A DNA stretch of 64,000 bases from Solibacillus sp. FSL R5-0449. GTDB lineage: Bacteria; Bacillota; Bacilli; Bacillales_A; Planococcaceae. The stretch's first letter is position 1. Every line of letters begins with the position of its first letter. Position numbers and translations under genes: made by a program. The DNA lies in assembly GCF_037975215.1 (NCBI RefSeq), contig NZ_CP150239.1, positions 596,001 to 660,000 of the forward strand. Reading direction: 5' to 3'. The notes beneath the pieces are model-generated. The model saw only the letters and a list, made by a program, of their open reading frames with translations. It was not told the DNA's origin and did not search any database. This document shows, piece by piece, positions 37,750 to 46,671 of the stretch.

Positions 37750-39393
37750 TTATTGCTTTGTATGCTTTAACCAAGTTCGTACACTTAGCTCGAGTAAAAA
37801 CAAGTCTTCAGATTCATTTAATAAAAGACCTGTCAAAGACTCAATTTTTTTTAAGCGATATAATAATGATTGCCTATGTAGGTTAAGAGCCCGTGCCGTC
37901 TGACTAACATTTCGACTATTCTCATTGTAGGAAATAAAAGTATGTAATAATTCCATGCCTCTTCTTTCGTCATACTCTACCAATGAAGAAATCGTATCTG
38001 AAATGATGGTCTGGATATCGGGGTTATTATTGAGATCTATAAAAAGCCGATCTATTTTTGTGTCTTCATAATAAATACGCATACCTTTCCCTTTTTGTTT
38101 TCTGCCGATATCTACTGCGATGCTCGCTTTTTTGTAGCTCTCATGAAAACACATCTTACCTTGCTCATGTTTTCCGATGCCCCAGGAAATAATGATTCCC
38201 GGTGCAACACTATGCAGCCGTCTTTCTATCAAATCCAGAATCTGATTGATTGGGCTGTTTAATGATGACTCACGTGCTTCGAGAAAGATTAAAATTTCTC
38301 CTTCATCAAAAGCGAAGATAGTTTTATATCCATATGATTTTGAAATGAAATCCAATTCATTTTGAATGTAGGAAGATAACCAGACGAGCCATGATTCTTT
38401 TGTATCCAGATTATTTTTATTCTTCAGGAAAAATGAAAGAGAATCTTCTAAATAGCCTACAATACATTCATATGACAGTTCGAAATTGTAGCCTTGTGCT
38501 TCTAATTTTGAAACCTGATTATAGTTATTATGTTTTGCGAGATTTATGACATACTCATTTTGCTTTAAAAACTTCGGTTCTTCCGCTTCTTTTTGGCTTG
38601 AAAACCATAATGCTGAAATTAATATGGTCTGTTCCATAATGTTTAATTGTTCAGATGTTAGTGATAGGGAGTTAGGGGCCAATACGAAAAAGTACCCGTG
38701 AATTTGGTCTTTTGAGCTAATTGTGGAACAGTAAGCAGTTGCTGTATCAATTTTCACTTTATTGATACTGGAATAAAAATCGTGATAGGTGAAATCATTG
38801 AAAAATTCAAGCTTGAAATTACTCTGGATTTTATTGAAATCCGCGGAACCTGATATGTACTTGCCGTTCCTATCCACAATTAATAAGGAGAGGTTTAATT
38901 CTAATTCCACAAAGTCAATAATATCTTTATAAGGTTTTTTGCTCATAAACATTTCTACAAGTTGTTTTTGGAAATCTTTGATGATAGACAGTTCTTTTTG
39001 TTGGGATTTATGAAGCATTTTGTTGACTTCCTCAATAATATCTGCAAACCTGATTTCCCATGGGATTTCGATTATAGTGAAATTTTTACTGTTTGCAAAT
39101 TCAATAATTTCTTTAGGGATGTCTATTAGATAAAATCCTCCTGTAGCAAAAGCTAATGCAGCAGCACCTGATTGATAGACTTCATTGGCGAAATTTAAAA
39201 GCGACTCTGTATTGTCATGACAGCCTATTCCGGAGCTTAAGACAAACTCGTTTTCCTTTATAAAATTTTCAACAGGTCCTTCAATTACCGATACTCTGCT
39301 GACCTTTATATTTTCAAGAACTAATTGATCATTTAAGATTTTGGCTTGTTGGAGAACAGGGGAATTAATAATTTCTTCTAAATATATGCTCAT
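37750..39393 (-). CDS. PucR-family transcriptional regulator
   Basis: A 547-residue cytoplasmic regulator. The N-terminal PucR domain (~1-130) has VIEGPVENFIKENEFVLSSG and GFYLIDIPKEIIEFANS. A central GAF/GGDEF-like region (~280-430) comes next. The C-terminal PucR helix-turn-helix (~485-540) reads NVSQTARALNLHRQSLLYRL. PucR proteins typically control nitrogen catabolism (purines, GABA, proline). Here it is convergent to the ehu operon and next to ald, so it probably controls the island in response to an ectoine breakdown product. Ectoine clusters of Proteobacteria use EnuR (MocR type) instead. AAGGAGG precedes the ATG. A possible operator lies just upstream (39424-39445). Confidence 0.88.
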   Translation of the reverse strand: MSIYLEEIINSPVLQQAKILNDQLVLENIKVSRVSVIEGPVENFIKENEFVLSSGIGCHDNTESLLNFANEVYQSGAAALAFATGGFYLIDIPKEIIEFANSKNFTIIEIPWEIRFADIIEEVNKMLHKSQQKELSIIKDFQKQLVEMFMSKKPYKDIIDFVELELNLSLLIVDRNGKYISGSADFNKIQSNFKLEFFNDFTYHDFYSSINKVKIDTATAYCSTISSKDQIHGYFFVLAPNSLSLTSEQLNIMEQTILISALWFSSQKEAEEPKFLKQNEYVINLAKHNNYNQVSKLEAQGYNFELSYECIVGYLEDSLSFFLKNKNNLDTKESWLVWLSSYIQNELDFISKSYGYKTIFAFDEGEILIFLEARESSLNSPINQILDLIERRLHSVAPGIIISWGIGKHEQGKMCFHESYKKASIAVDIGRKQKGKGMRIYYEDTKIDRLFIDLNNNPDIQTIISDTISSLVEYDERRGMELLHTFISYNENSRNVSQTARALNLHRQSLLYRLKKIESLTGLLLNESEDLFLLELSVRTWLKHTKQ

Positions 39394-39705
39394 AGGAAGT
39401 GCCTCCTTATCGAATATTATTTAAAATTTCTGATGGATTTAGACTGTACAAGATATATTTTTAAATAATGTTTTGATCACTCCTAATTGTTTGGATAATA
39501 ATCCAATGTACATTTTCAATTCAAATTATTGAATAATTTAAAATTTTACAAAAACTACCTATAACAAATATATTTAAAATTTATTAAAATGTCAATTTAA
39601 CATTTATCAATATATTATTGTCTGAATAGTATAAGAGCTAGTCGTAAGGTCACAACTAGCTCTCGATGTCCAATAACTTTTACATATAAAAGTTATTGTA
39701 TTGTA
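39394..39705. other. Intergenic region between pucR-type gene and ald
   Basis: No gene was found in 312 very AT-rich bases. It contains the possible operator at 39424-39445, and two hairpins downstream of ald: GAGCTAGT / AACTAGCTC near 39642-39664 and AATAACTTTTA / TAAAAGTTATT at 39672-39697. The second may end ald transcription, but it lacks a T run on the minus strand. Confidence 0.45.
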
Positions 39706-40830
39706 TTAAATTGGTTGTTTGGAAAGTAAAGAATCAATGGATGTGAACTGATAATTCAAATCTCTTGCAATTGCTTCATGTGTGATACGTCCGGCAAATA
39801 CATTTGTACCGGATTTTAAAGCCGCACTTTCTTCAATTGCTCTATATAACCCTTTATTCGCAATTTGTAAGGCATATGGAATAGTATTATTCGTTAACGC
39901 TATTGTTGATGTACGAGGTACAGCACCTGGCATATTGGCAACTGTATAATGCACCACGCCATGTTTTACGAATGTCGGGTTGTCGTGTGTCGTAACCTTT
40001 TCGGATGTTTCAAAACAACCTCCCTGATCAATCGCAATATCGACAACTACAGACCCTGGAACCATTGATTTAATCATCTCTTCCGTGACAAGCTTCGGAG
40101 CCTTGGCACCTGGAATTAATACAGAACCGATTACTAAGTCTGCTTCTTCTACAGCTTTCGCGATATTAAACGGGTTTGAAATTAATGTTTGGACATCTCT
40201 TCCGAAAATTTCTTCCAGCTGACGTAGACGGTCTGCGCTTAAATCAATAATGGTTACAGCTGCGCCCATACCAACTGCGATTTTAGCAGCATTCGTACCG
40301 GCAATACCCCCGCCGATAATAGTCACTTTACTGCGTTGTACGCCTGAAACGCCGCCTAATAAAATTCCTTTACCTTCATTTAATTTTTCAAGACAATGCG
40401 CCCCAATTTGGACAGACATTTTACCGGCTACTTCACTCATTGGCGTTAATAATGGAAGAGCATTATTGACTTTTACTGTTTCATAAGCAATGGCACTTAC
40501 ACTTGCTTCCACTAAAGCTTTTGTAAGTTCCGGCTCAGCAGCTAAGTGAAGGTAAGTGAATAGAATAAGGTTTTCACGGAAATATTTATACTCCGATGAA
40601 AGAGGTTCTTTTACTTTTATTACCATATCCGCTTTCCATACTTCTTCCGCAGTATCCAGAATTGAAGCTCCAGCATTGACATACTCTAAATCAGTAAAAC
40701 CGCTGCCTAATCCTGCCCCTTTTTCAATAAGGACTTTATGGCCGGCTTTAATAAATCCATCAACTCCAGCAGGTGTAATTGCAACACGGTTTTCGTTGTT
40801 TTTTAATTCCTTAGGCACACCAATAATCAT
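39706..40830 (-). CDS. ald: Alanine dehydrogenase
   Basis: A 374-residue NAD-dependent enzyme for L-alanine to pyruvate plus ammonia, reversible. The N-terminus [21 protein letters not shown]74 in VIKVKEP and H95 in YLHLAAEP are the known catalytic pair. The Rossmann motif [13 protein letters not shown] is at ~173. Length is standard. Ribosome site GGAGGAG precedes the ATG. It lies between the PucR-type gene and the 2-hydroxyacid dehydrogenase gene, all on the minus strand. In this island it could recycle amino groups that the aminotransferase puts on pyruvate, if pyruvate is the acceptor. That link is inferred. Confidence 0.93.
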   Translation of the reverse strand: MIIGVPKELKNNENRVAITPAGVDGFIKAGHKVLIEKGAGLGSGFTDLEYVNAGASILDTAEEVWKADMVIKVKEPLSSEYKYFRENLILFTYLHLAAEPELTKALVEASVSAIAYETVKVNNALPLLTPMSEVAGKMSVQIGAHCLEKLNEGKGILLGGVSGVQRSKVTIIGGGIAGTNAAKIAVGMGAAVTIIDLSADRLRQLEEIFGRDVQTLISNPFNIAKAVEEADLVIGSVLIPGAKAPKLVTEEMIKSMVPGSVVVDIAIDQGGCFETSEKVTTHDNPTFVKHGVVHYTVANMPGAVPRTSTIALTNNTIPYALQIANKGLYRAIEESAALKSGTNVFAGRITHEAIARDLNYQFTSIDSLLSKQPI

Positions 40831-40985
40831 ACTAACACTCCTCCAGAATAATAATTTTCTTTAGAATTAAGCGTTTAACTCTATTAAAAAAATTTTATAT
40901 GTGGAAGGGTCTGGTAACAATATGAAAAATGTATGAAAGATATTTGTTGATTTTATACACTATTATTCAGAATAAATTTAATGCT

Positions 40986-41975
40986 TTATTTGGCACTGTT
41001 CCAGTTAGGAAACGCTTCCGGATTAATTAGATTGGCCGGACGTTCTCCTGTTAAACCAGAAATCAAATTACTGTAAGCTGTTTTTGACATTTCTAATTCT
41101 GTTTCATAAGTTGACGAACCGATGTGAGGAGTAGTCACTACATTATCCAATTTTAATAACGGATTATCCGGATTAATTGGCTCCATTTGAAAAACATCCA
41201 GCGCTGCGCCATAAATTTCTTTATTTTCCAGTGCGAATATAAGAGCTTCTTCGTCGACCACATGACCTCTTGAGCCATTAATGAAAATACAGGTTTCTTT
41301 CATTAGTTTAAATTCTTTTTCACCGATTAAATGGTATGTTTCAGGGGATAACGGTGTCATTACGCAAACAAAATCCGCATTCTCCAATAAGAATTCCATA
41401 CTACAATAATTAGCATTAAACTCATTTTCAATTTCGAAATTACGAGAACGGTTATGATAAAGTATGTCCATATCAAAACCAAGATGGGCCCTCTTTGCGA
41501 TTTTGGTCCCAATTTTCCCCATACCGATTATCCCTAAAGTTTTTTTGTGGATATTTACTCCAAACATATTTGGAGGGAGGACATTAGTCCATTTACCTTC
41601 TTTCATATATCGATCCAATTTTGATATTCTTCTGGCGGCGGAAATCATTATCCCCATTATTAAATCTGCAGTCGTATCTTCTACAATTCCCGGTGTGTTG
41701 GTGGCAAGTATATTTCTCTTCGTCATTTCGCCGATATCTAAATTATTATAACCAGTTGACACATTCGAGACTATTTTAAGACTTGGTGCCTTGTCCAGCA
41801 AGTCTTTATCCACTGGTAGATCGAGTCCTATAATTCCTTCAGCCTGCTTAAGAGAATTGAGAAAAACGGTATTGTTTTTAGGATCAATGTTTTCAAAATA
41901 CTCCACATCATAAATTGCAGAGAGCTTTTCTAAAACAGTACTGTCTAAACGATTATAAGCAATTATTTTTTTCAT
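40986..41975 (-). CDS. D-isomer 2-hydroxyacid dehydrogenase
   Basis: A 329-residue NAD(P)-dependent reductase of 2-oxoacids such as glyoxylate, hydroxypyruvate or 2-ketogluconate. The nucleotide motif GMGKIG is at 151-156. Catalytic R236 (NGSRG), E265 (FQMEP) and H284 (TPHIGSS) are all present. It resembles the YvcT/GyaR group. Its gene is divergent from the class III aminotransferase gene, with 226 bp between. The role in the island is unclear: it might reduce a 2-oxoacid released from hydroxyectoine, or be a bystander. The ribosome site TAGGAGC lies before the ATG. Confidence 0.88.
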   Translation of the reverse strand: MKKIIAYNRLDSTVLEKLSAIYDVEYFENIDPKNNTVFLNSLKQAEGIIGLDLPVDKDLLDKAPSLKIVSNVSTGYNNLDIGEMTKRNILATNTPGIVEDTTADLIMGIMISAARRISKLDRYMKEGKWTNVLPPNMFGVNIHKKTLGIIGMGKIGTKIAKRAHLGFDMDILYHNRSRNFEIENEFNANYCSMEFLLENADFVCVMTPLSPETYHLIGEKEFKLMKETCIFINGSRGHVVDEEALIFALENKEIYGAALDVFQMEPINPDNPLLKLDNVVTTPHIGSSTYETELEMSKTAYSNLISGLTGERPANLINPEAFPNWNSAK

Positions 41976-42201
41976 CTGGAAATCAGCTCCTAATAAATTT
42001 ATTGGTTAGAAACTTTACCTTATAAATAATGAAGAAGTCAATATTATTTTCCTGAAGAATTTATGCTGTATCAGGTTCAATTTTTAATGTATACATACTG
42101 TCTAAATATCAAGAAAATATTTCATACATTAGTTAGAATGTTCTTTTAATAACGACAATCTATAATTATTTTAAATCCAATAAAAACTGGGGGGTAACAA
42201 G

Positions 42202-43539
42202 ATGGAAACTAATTTAGTAGAAAGAGTATCTGTAGAAACATTAATTGAATGGGATAAAAAGCATGTATTGCATCCAAATACTTCTATTCCTCAACATCAA
42301 AAATTCGGACCGAGTATCATCTTTACAGAAGGAGAAGGCATTTATTTAAAGGATGTTCATGGAAATAAATATATTGATAGTTTATCGTGTCTATGGAATG
42401 TAAATATTGGACACGGACGTTCCGAGCTGGGGCAGGTAGCTTCTGATCAGTTAGCAAAACTAGGGTTTAGCTCGATTTTTTCAGCTCAAAGTCATGATTT
42501 AGTAATCCGTTTAGCGAAAAAAGTGGCTGAGTGGACTCCTGGTGATTTAAATACAACATTCTTTACTTCAGGTGGTTCAGAAGCTAACGATACAGCTTTT
42601 AAAACAGTCCGCAATTACTGGAAAATAAAAGGTCAGCCTGAGAAAACGAAAATAATTTCAAGAAATAAATCCTATCATGGTGTGGCAATGGGATCTACAA
42701 GCGCTACGGGGTTACCGGCGTTCAGAGATTTCACTACTTCTTTAGCTCCTAACTTCATTTATGTAGATTCTTCAATTAATGCATTAAAAGAGTTAATTGA
42801 AAAAGAGGGTGCGGAAACAATTGCCGCATTTATTTCTGAGCCTGTACAAGGTTCGGGTGGAGTGAATTTACCACCGGAAAATTATTTTAAAGAAGTAAGA
42901 AAAATCTGCGACGAGAATAATATTTTATTTATCGTTGATGAAGTCATTTGTGCTTTCGGTAGAACAGGAGAGAAATTTGGAATGGACTTGTTTGAAGTTG
43001 TTCCGGATATTATGTGTATTGCCAAAGGACTGACAAGCGGGTATGCACCACTAGGCGGCATGGTTATTAGCGATAAAATTAAAAATGAACTGGAAGAACA
43101 TTCTCAAGGGATTTTTTACCATGGATATACGTACAGCGGACATCCTTTATGCAGTGCGATTGCTTTGAAGAACCTGGAAATCATCGAAAAAGAAGATTTG
43201 ATCACGAATGTTAAAAACATGGGTGCTGAATTGCAAAAAGGCTTAAACTGGTTACAGGAGAAGCATGATTTGCTAGGAGAGGTGCGTGGGGTCGGTTTAT
43301 TAGGCGCAATTGAAGTATTGAAAAATAAAGAAACAAAAGAACGATATGAAGACCGGGTTTCTCCAAAGGTTGTGGAAGAAGCATTCAAACGCGGACTGAT
43401 TCTACGCAGTATTGTATACGGAGAACAGGATACGCTGGCATTTGCTCCACCGTTCATCATTACAAAACAAGAAGTGGAAACAATTATTTCGATTGTTGAT
43501 GATTCCTTTATTACAGTGAAAAACAGCCTTGGTTTATAA
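42202..43539 (+). CDS. Class III aminotransferase, candidate 2,4-diaminobutyrate transaminase
   Basis: A 445-residue PLP aminotransferase (omega-amino acid type). The PLP lysine is K275 (CIAKGLTSGYAPLGG), the cofactor-ring aspartate is D246 (FIVDEV), and the phosphate contacts are in TSGGSEAND. The N-terminus WDKKHVLHPNTSIPQHQKFG is typical of omega-amino-acid:pyruvate and related enzymes. In ectoine clusters, Atf/DoeD converts 2,4-diaminobutyrate to aspartate semialdehyde, which feeds the aldehyde dehydrogenase. It fits that missing step, although beta-alanine or GABA transamination cannot be excluded. GGGGGG lies before the ATG. It is a single gene with its own promoter region and terminator. 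Confidence 0.82.
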   Translation: METNLVERVSVETLIEWDKKHVLHPNTSIPQHQKFGPSIIFTEGEGIYLKDVHGNKYIDSLSCLWNVNIGHGRSELGQVASDQLAKLGFSSIFSAQSHDLVIRLAKKVAEWTPGDLNTTFFTSGGSEANDTAFKTVRNYWKIKGQPEKTKIISRNKSYHGVAMGSTSATGLPAFRDFTTSLAPNFIYVDSSINALKELIEKEGAETIAAFISEPVQGSGGVNLPPENYFKEVRKICDENNILFIVDEVICAFGRTGEKFGMDLFEVVPDIMCIAKGLTSGYAPLGGMVISDKIKNELEEHSQGIFYHGYTYSGHPLCSAIALKNLEIIEKEDLITNVKNMGAELQKGLNWLQEKHDLLGEVRGVGLLGAIEVLKNKETKERYEDRVSPKVVEEAFKRGLILRSIVYGEQDTLAFAPPFIITKQEVETIISIVDDSFITVKNSLGL

Positions 43540-43575
43540 TTAGTTATTAATTTATAGAAAAGCATATAAAAAAGT

Positions 43576-43616
43576 ATCCAGTCCCTTGTTCATCAAGAAT
43601 AGGGGACTGGATTTAT
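43576..43616. terminator. Terminator between aminotransferase and CAP-SLH gene
   Basis: Perfect arms ATCCAGTCCC / GGGACTGGAT (43576-43585 and 43603-43612) followed by TTATT, between convergent genes. Confidence 0.82.
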
Positions 43617-43620
43617 TAGT

Positions 43621-45096
43621 TTAATAGAAATTAATCGTAAAGTAAGGACTCTTTTTGCTGCTGTACTCCAAGCCTACAATGGCGTTTTTATAGGCAGGCT
43701 GTAATAAATTGTCCCGGTGTCCTTTACTGTTCATAAAGCCTTCATGTGCATAAATCACATTGTAGTGACCGTACGAAATATTTTCTCCCCAAGTACTAAG
43801 GTCGGATTTACTCATCCCACCGCTGATCATGCGGTCATATGGTGTTGTACCAGTAAGACCAGTATGAGAGAAATAGTTGTTATCGATCATATCTTTACTA
43901 TGGTTACGTGCAATTGCTGCCCATTGCGGTGAATGTGTAAGCGGAGCAACACCTTCTGCAGCACGTGCCTGATTCATCAGCTCAACCATCAACTGTTCGG
44001 AATGCTTTTGCGTATTCGATATATCGCCGTAATAGCCATCTTTATTTATTTCATAGTCTTTATGGACATAAAGGATTGAGCGAATAGCATTCTTTTTATG
44101 AATATCATAGAAGAATGTTACATAATAGTCATCTATTAAATAGAAATTATATTCGTTGGAAGAAGGCGTATTGTAGATTACATTACCGCGACGCACATTT
44201 GCATTTTTTGTACCGTATTTCGCCTTTACATCACTTGCCGTATTTTTACCGATTTGAAGTTCTTGTGCAGCGAAGAAACTTTTCCCTTGTTTAGTCATGT
44301 ATCGTGCAACTATCTTATCGTTGTCGACACCTTCTAATTCAAAGTCCAGATTTTTGCCTGTTTGTTTCCATGCAAAGTCATATTCACTATTGTATGTTGC
44401 TGCACCTGCATCCGGTTTTTCGGCAGGTGGAGGAGTTGGCTCGCTGATTACTTCACCTGTCGTTTTATAACTGAGTGCCCGATACAGGAATGTGGCCATT
44501 TGTGCGCTTGTCACATTGTTATTCGGTAAAAACTGATTGTTTTCATTGCCGGTCGTAATACCATGGCTTGCTAAAATATTTACATAGTCATAGTACCAGC
44601 TCGATTTTGAGACGTCTTTAAAGTTAACTATTGTACCGCCGTTTAATTTCAGGCTTTCTACTAAAATTTTTGATAGATGTGAGCGTTTTACTGGCTGATC
44701 CGGATTGAAGTTGCCGTATTCATCTCCATCAAAAATACCTGATTCATAGGCCCAAGTAATTTCTTGTGCAAAAGGAGTCGAATCCGTTACATCTTTAAAC
44801 TTCCCGTTGTAAGAACGTTCTTTTGGAATGGCAAGGGCCGAATCGCTTGAAAGAACTTTCTGGAGAATTTTCGATGCCTCTGCGCGTGATACAGGTTTGC
44901 TGAAATTAAATTGATTGCCGGATTTATAATCATAAACATTTAAGCTATTTAAATATTGGATGGCTTCTGTATGGGAGTTGCTGCTGTTTTCAACATCATA
45001 AAAAGTCTTTTTTGCAAAGGCGTCATCGCCCGCCACAAACAATGCGGAAGCAAACAAAGTAGAAGCTATGAAACTTTTCGTTATTCTTTTTTTCAT
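43621..45096 (-). CDS. SLH-anchored CAP-domain (SCP-like) surface protein
   Basis: A 491-residue exported protein with a signal peptide (1-28, cleaving after DAFA). Three SLH domains follow (~31-85, 98-150, 156-212), then a Pro-rich linker, a CAP-associated domain (~235-355; KYGTKNANVRRGNVIYNTPS), and a C-terminal CAP domain (~365-491). The CAP domain carries ELMNQARAAEGVAPLTHSP, HSKDMIDNNYFSH, WGENISYGH and GHRDNLL. CAP proteins such as YkwD are secreted in Bacillus, but their biochemical role is largely unknown; the conserved His/Glu cavity suggests metal binding. AAAGGAG lies 9 bases before the ATG. Confidence 0.93.
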   Translation of the reverse strand: MKKRITKSFIASTLFASALFVAGDDAFAKKTFYDVENSSNSHTEAIQYLNSLNVYDYKSGNQFNFSKPVSRAEASKILQKVLSSDSALAIPKERSYNGKFKDVTDSTPFAQEITWAYESGIFDGDEYGNFNPDQPVKRSHLSKILVESLKLNGGTIVNFKDVSKSSWYYDYVNILASHGITTGNENNQFLPNNNVTSAQMATFLYRALSYKTTGEVISEPTPPPAEKPDAGAATYNSEYDFAWKQTGKNLDFELEGVDNDKIVARYMTKQGKSFFAAQELQIGKNTASDVKAKYGTKNANVRRGNVIYNTPSSNEYNFYLIDDYYVTFFYDIHKKNAIRSILYVHKDYEINKDGYYGDISNTQKHSEQLMVELMNQARAAEGVAPLTHSPQWAAIARNHSKDMIDNNYFSHTGLTGTTPYDRMISGGMSKSDLSTWGENISYGHYNVIYAHEGFMNSKGHRDNLLQPAYKNAIVGLEYSSKKSPYFTINFY

Positions 45097-45196
45097 TCAT
45101 CACGACTCCTTTATAGATAATTCTATTTTCCGTAACTATTATTTTTTTGTCTTTACCCGAATAGAAAAGCACTAAAACACGGAGTATGTATATATA

Positions 45197-45236
45197 ATAA
45201 AACGGCAGGAAAGTAGAGTATGTTCCCGCCGTTTTA
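45197..45236 (-). terminator. Terminator after the HlyD-like gene
   Basis: Hairpin with arms AAAACGGCAGGAA / TTCCCGCCGTTTT (one mismatch) at 45199-45211 and 45223-45235. It lies just beyond the stop at 45241 and is also upstream of the CAP-SLH gene start region. Confidence 0.6.
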
Positions 45237-45240
45237 TATT

Positions 45241-46671
45241 TTATTTAATTAAATACCATAGAGCATCTTTCCATGTCGCATCAACATAAGTCCATTCGAA
45301 CGTACGTAATGGGTATGGTCGGAATGTAGGGGCGAACAGATTTTTTTCGTCACCGTCAATGAATATTTGCTGTGGTGCGATTGGAGCTGTAAATACTGCC
45401 GTATCCTCTAAACCCTCGTCCTTCTTAGCAGCATCCTCTTTTTTGGAATCTTCCAGCTCAACAGTTTGGATGCGCGGTTCAGTAACTACAGTATCTTCAA
45501 GTACTTCCTCTTCAATAGTTTCCTCAATCGGTTCGCCGTACATGAACTCTTCTTGCTGTATTTCAGCTTTATGCTTGAACAGTAGGTCAACAGGTTCTAA
45601 TCTAGTTTTCCCATCTTCTCCGACTGTATAAATAAGGTTTACAGAATTGTCCTGTTCATATTTTACAAGCCAATCTTCATTTACTTGGAAGCTGTCATTT
45701 GCTTCAAACGTCGTAATTGACGCATCTGCAAGTATACCAATCGGTGTTTCCGTTAATTGATCAATTGGTTCGATACTAACTTCATAAACCGTATCGTCTG
45801 GCTTTACTTTATCGTTCTTTTTCATTTCATTGAACGCAATGGAATCACGTGCTGGAATTTGCTGTTTTTCCAGTACATCTCCATCAATGACCAGTTCGTC
45901 TTCTTTGCCTTCATTCAATAGAACAGAAGCCTTTTGACCGATTTCGATTTCCTTCCAGTCTTCATGTTCCACATAGGCAACGAATTTCTTTTCAAGTGAT
46001 TGGATTTGGAAAATAATCGAATCGCCTTCAAGAACAATATCTTTAACGATTCCATCCACCGGTGTAGTTAAAGAATTATTGTTATTTAACTGAGATATCA
46101 TACTGTCCAAAATACTGATTTGACGCTCTGTTTCCGCAATGGAACGTTGAATAATGGCAATACCTTCAGCTGTTGGCGTGTTTTGTTCAATACCAAGCTC
46201 CAGTGTTAAATTAATGTTCCAGTTTTCGTTGTCGCCAAGCGTTGTTGAATCGGTTGCAGTACTCGGTGAGGAATTACTGCTTTCGTACTGTAATTCCGAA
46301 ACGATTCTTTCCAATTCCGATAGCTCGTTTTCATAAGCATCACGGTCCGTCTCAAGACGTGTAATTTCACGTTCAGCCTCTTCAGGTTTATAAATGGCCA
46401 GCTCTGTTAAGACGCTGACACTCTGTCCTTGTGTAACAAGAACTTCGCTTATCGATTGTACAGGGGCTGCGATGAAATGCTCCTGCTTCGCTGCCACCAC
46501 TGCATCGGTTTCCAATATTTTTTCATGATAATCCGCTACGGCAAACTGCACATTATTAATATAGTAGTTTTTCATAATAATATCGTTGTCTTTTAATAGT
46601 AAATAACCATTCACTAAAACAAAAACTAAGGCAACAGCACTAAAAATTTTTACTTTTTTCGTCATACGCAT
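45241..46671 (-). CDS. HlyD-like membrane-anchored adaptor protein
   Basis: A 477-residue protein with one N-terminal membrane helix (~8-28). It then shows a split barrel-sandwich (biotinyl-lipoyl) domain (AAPVQSISEVLVTQGQSVSV and LTTPVDGIVKDIVLEGDSII), interrupted by a long coiled coil (~105-205). A beta-barrel domain and an acidic, Glu-rich segment (~375-425) follow. This is the shape of membrane-fusion/adaptor subunits of efflux or export machines (HlyD, YknX). No ABC ATPase or MFS partner is next to it. Its likely partner is the 6-TM protein encoded just upstream, whose stop overlaps its start (TAATG). The start at 46671 follows AAGGGTGG. Function unknown. Confidence 0.75.
   Translation of the reverse strand: MRMTKKVKIFSAVALVFVLVNGYLLLKDNDIIMKNYYINNVQFAVADYHEKILETDAVVAAKQEHFIAAPVQSISEVLVTQGQSVSVLTELAIYKPEEAEREITRLETDRDAYENELSELERIVSELQYESSNSSPSTATDSTTLGDNENWNINLTLELGIEQNTPTAEGIAIIQRSIAETERQISILDSMISQLNNNNSLTTPVDGIVKDIVLEGDSIIFQIQSLEKKFVAYVEHEDWKEIEIGQKASVLLNEGKEDELVIDGDVLEKQQIPARDSIAFNEMKKNDKVKPDDTVYEVSIEPIDQLTETPIGILADASITTFEANDSFQVNEDWLVKYEQDNSVNLIYTVGEDGKTRLEPVDLLFKHKAEIQQEEFMYGEPIEETIEEEVLEDTVVTEPRIQTVELEDSKKEDAAKKDEGLEDTAVFTAPIAPQQIFIDGDEKNLFAPTFRPYPLRTFEWTYVDATWKDALWYLIK

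Noticed and set aside
37664-37903. Small plus-strand frame after ehuA
   Set aside because: It runs through the terminator hairpin and is antisense to the regulator's helix-turn-helix coding end.
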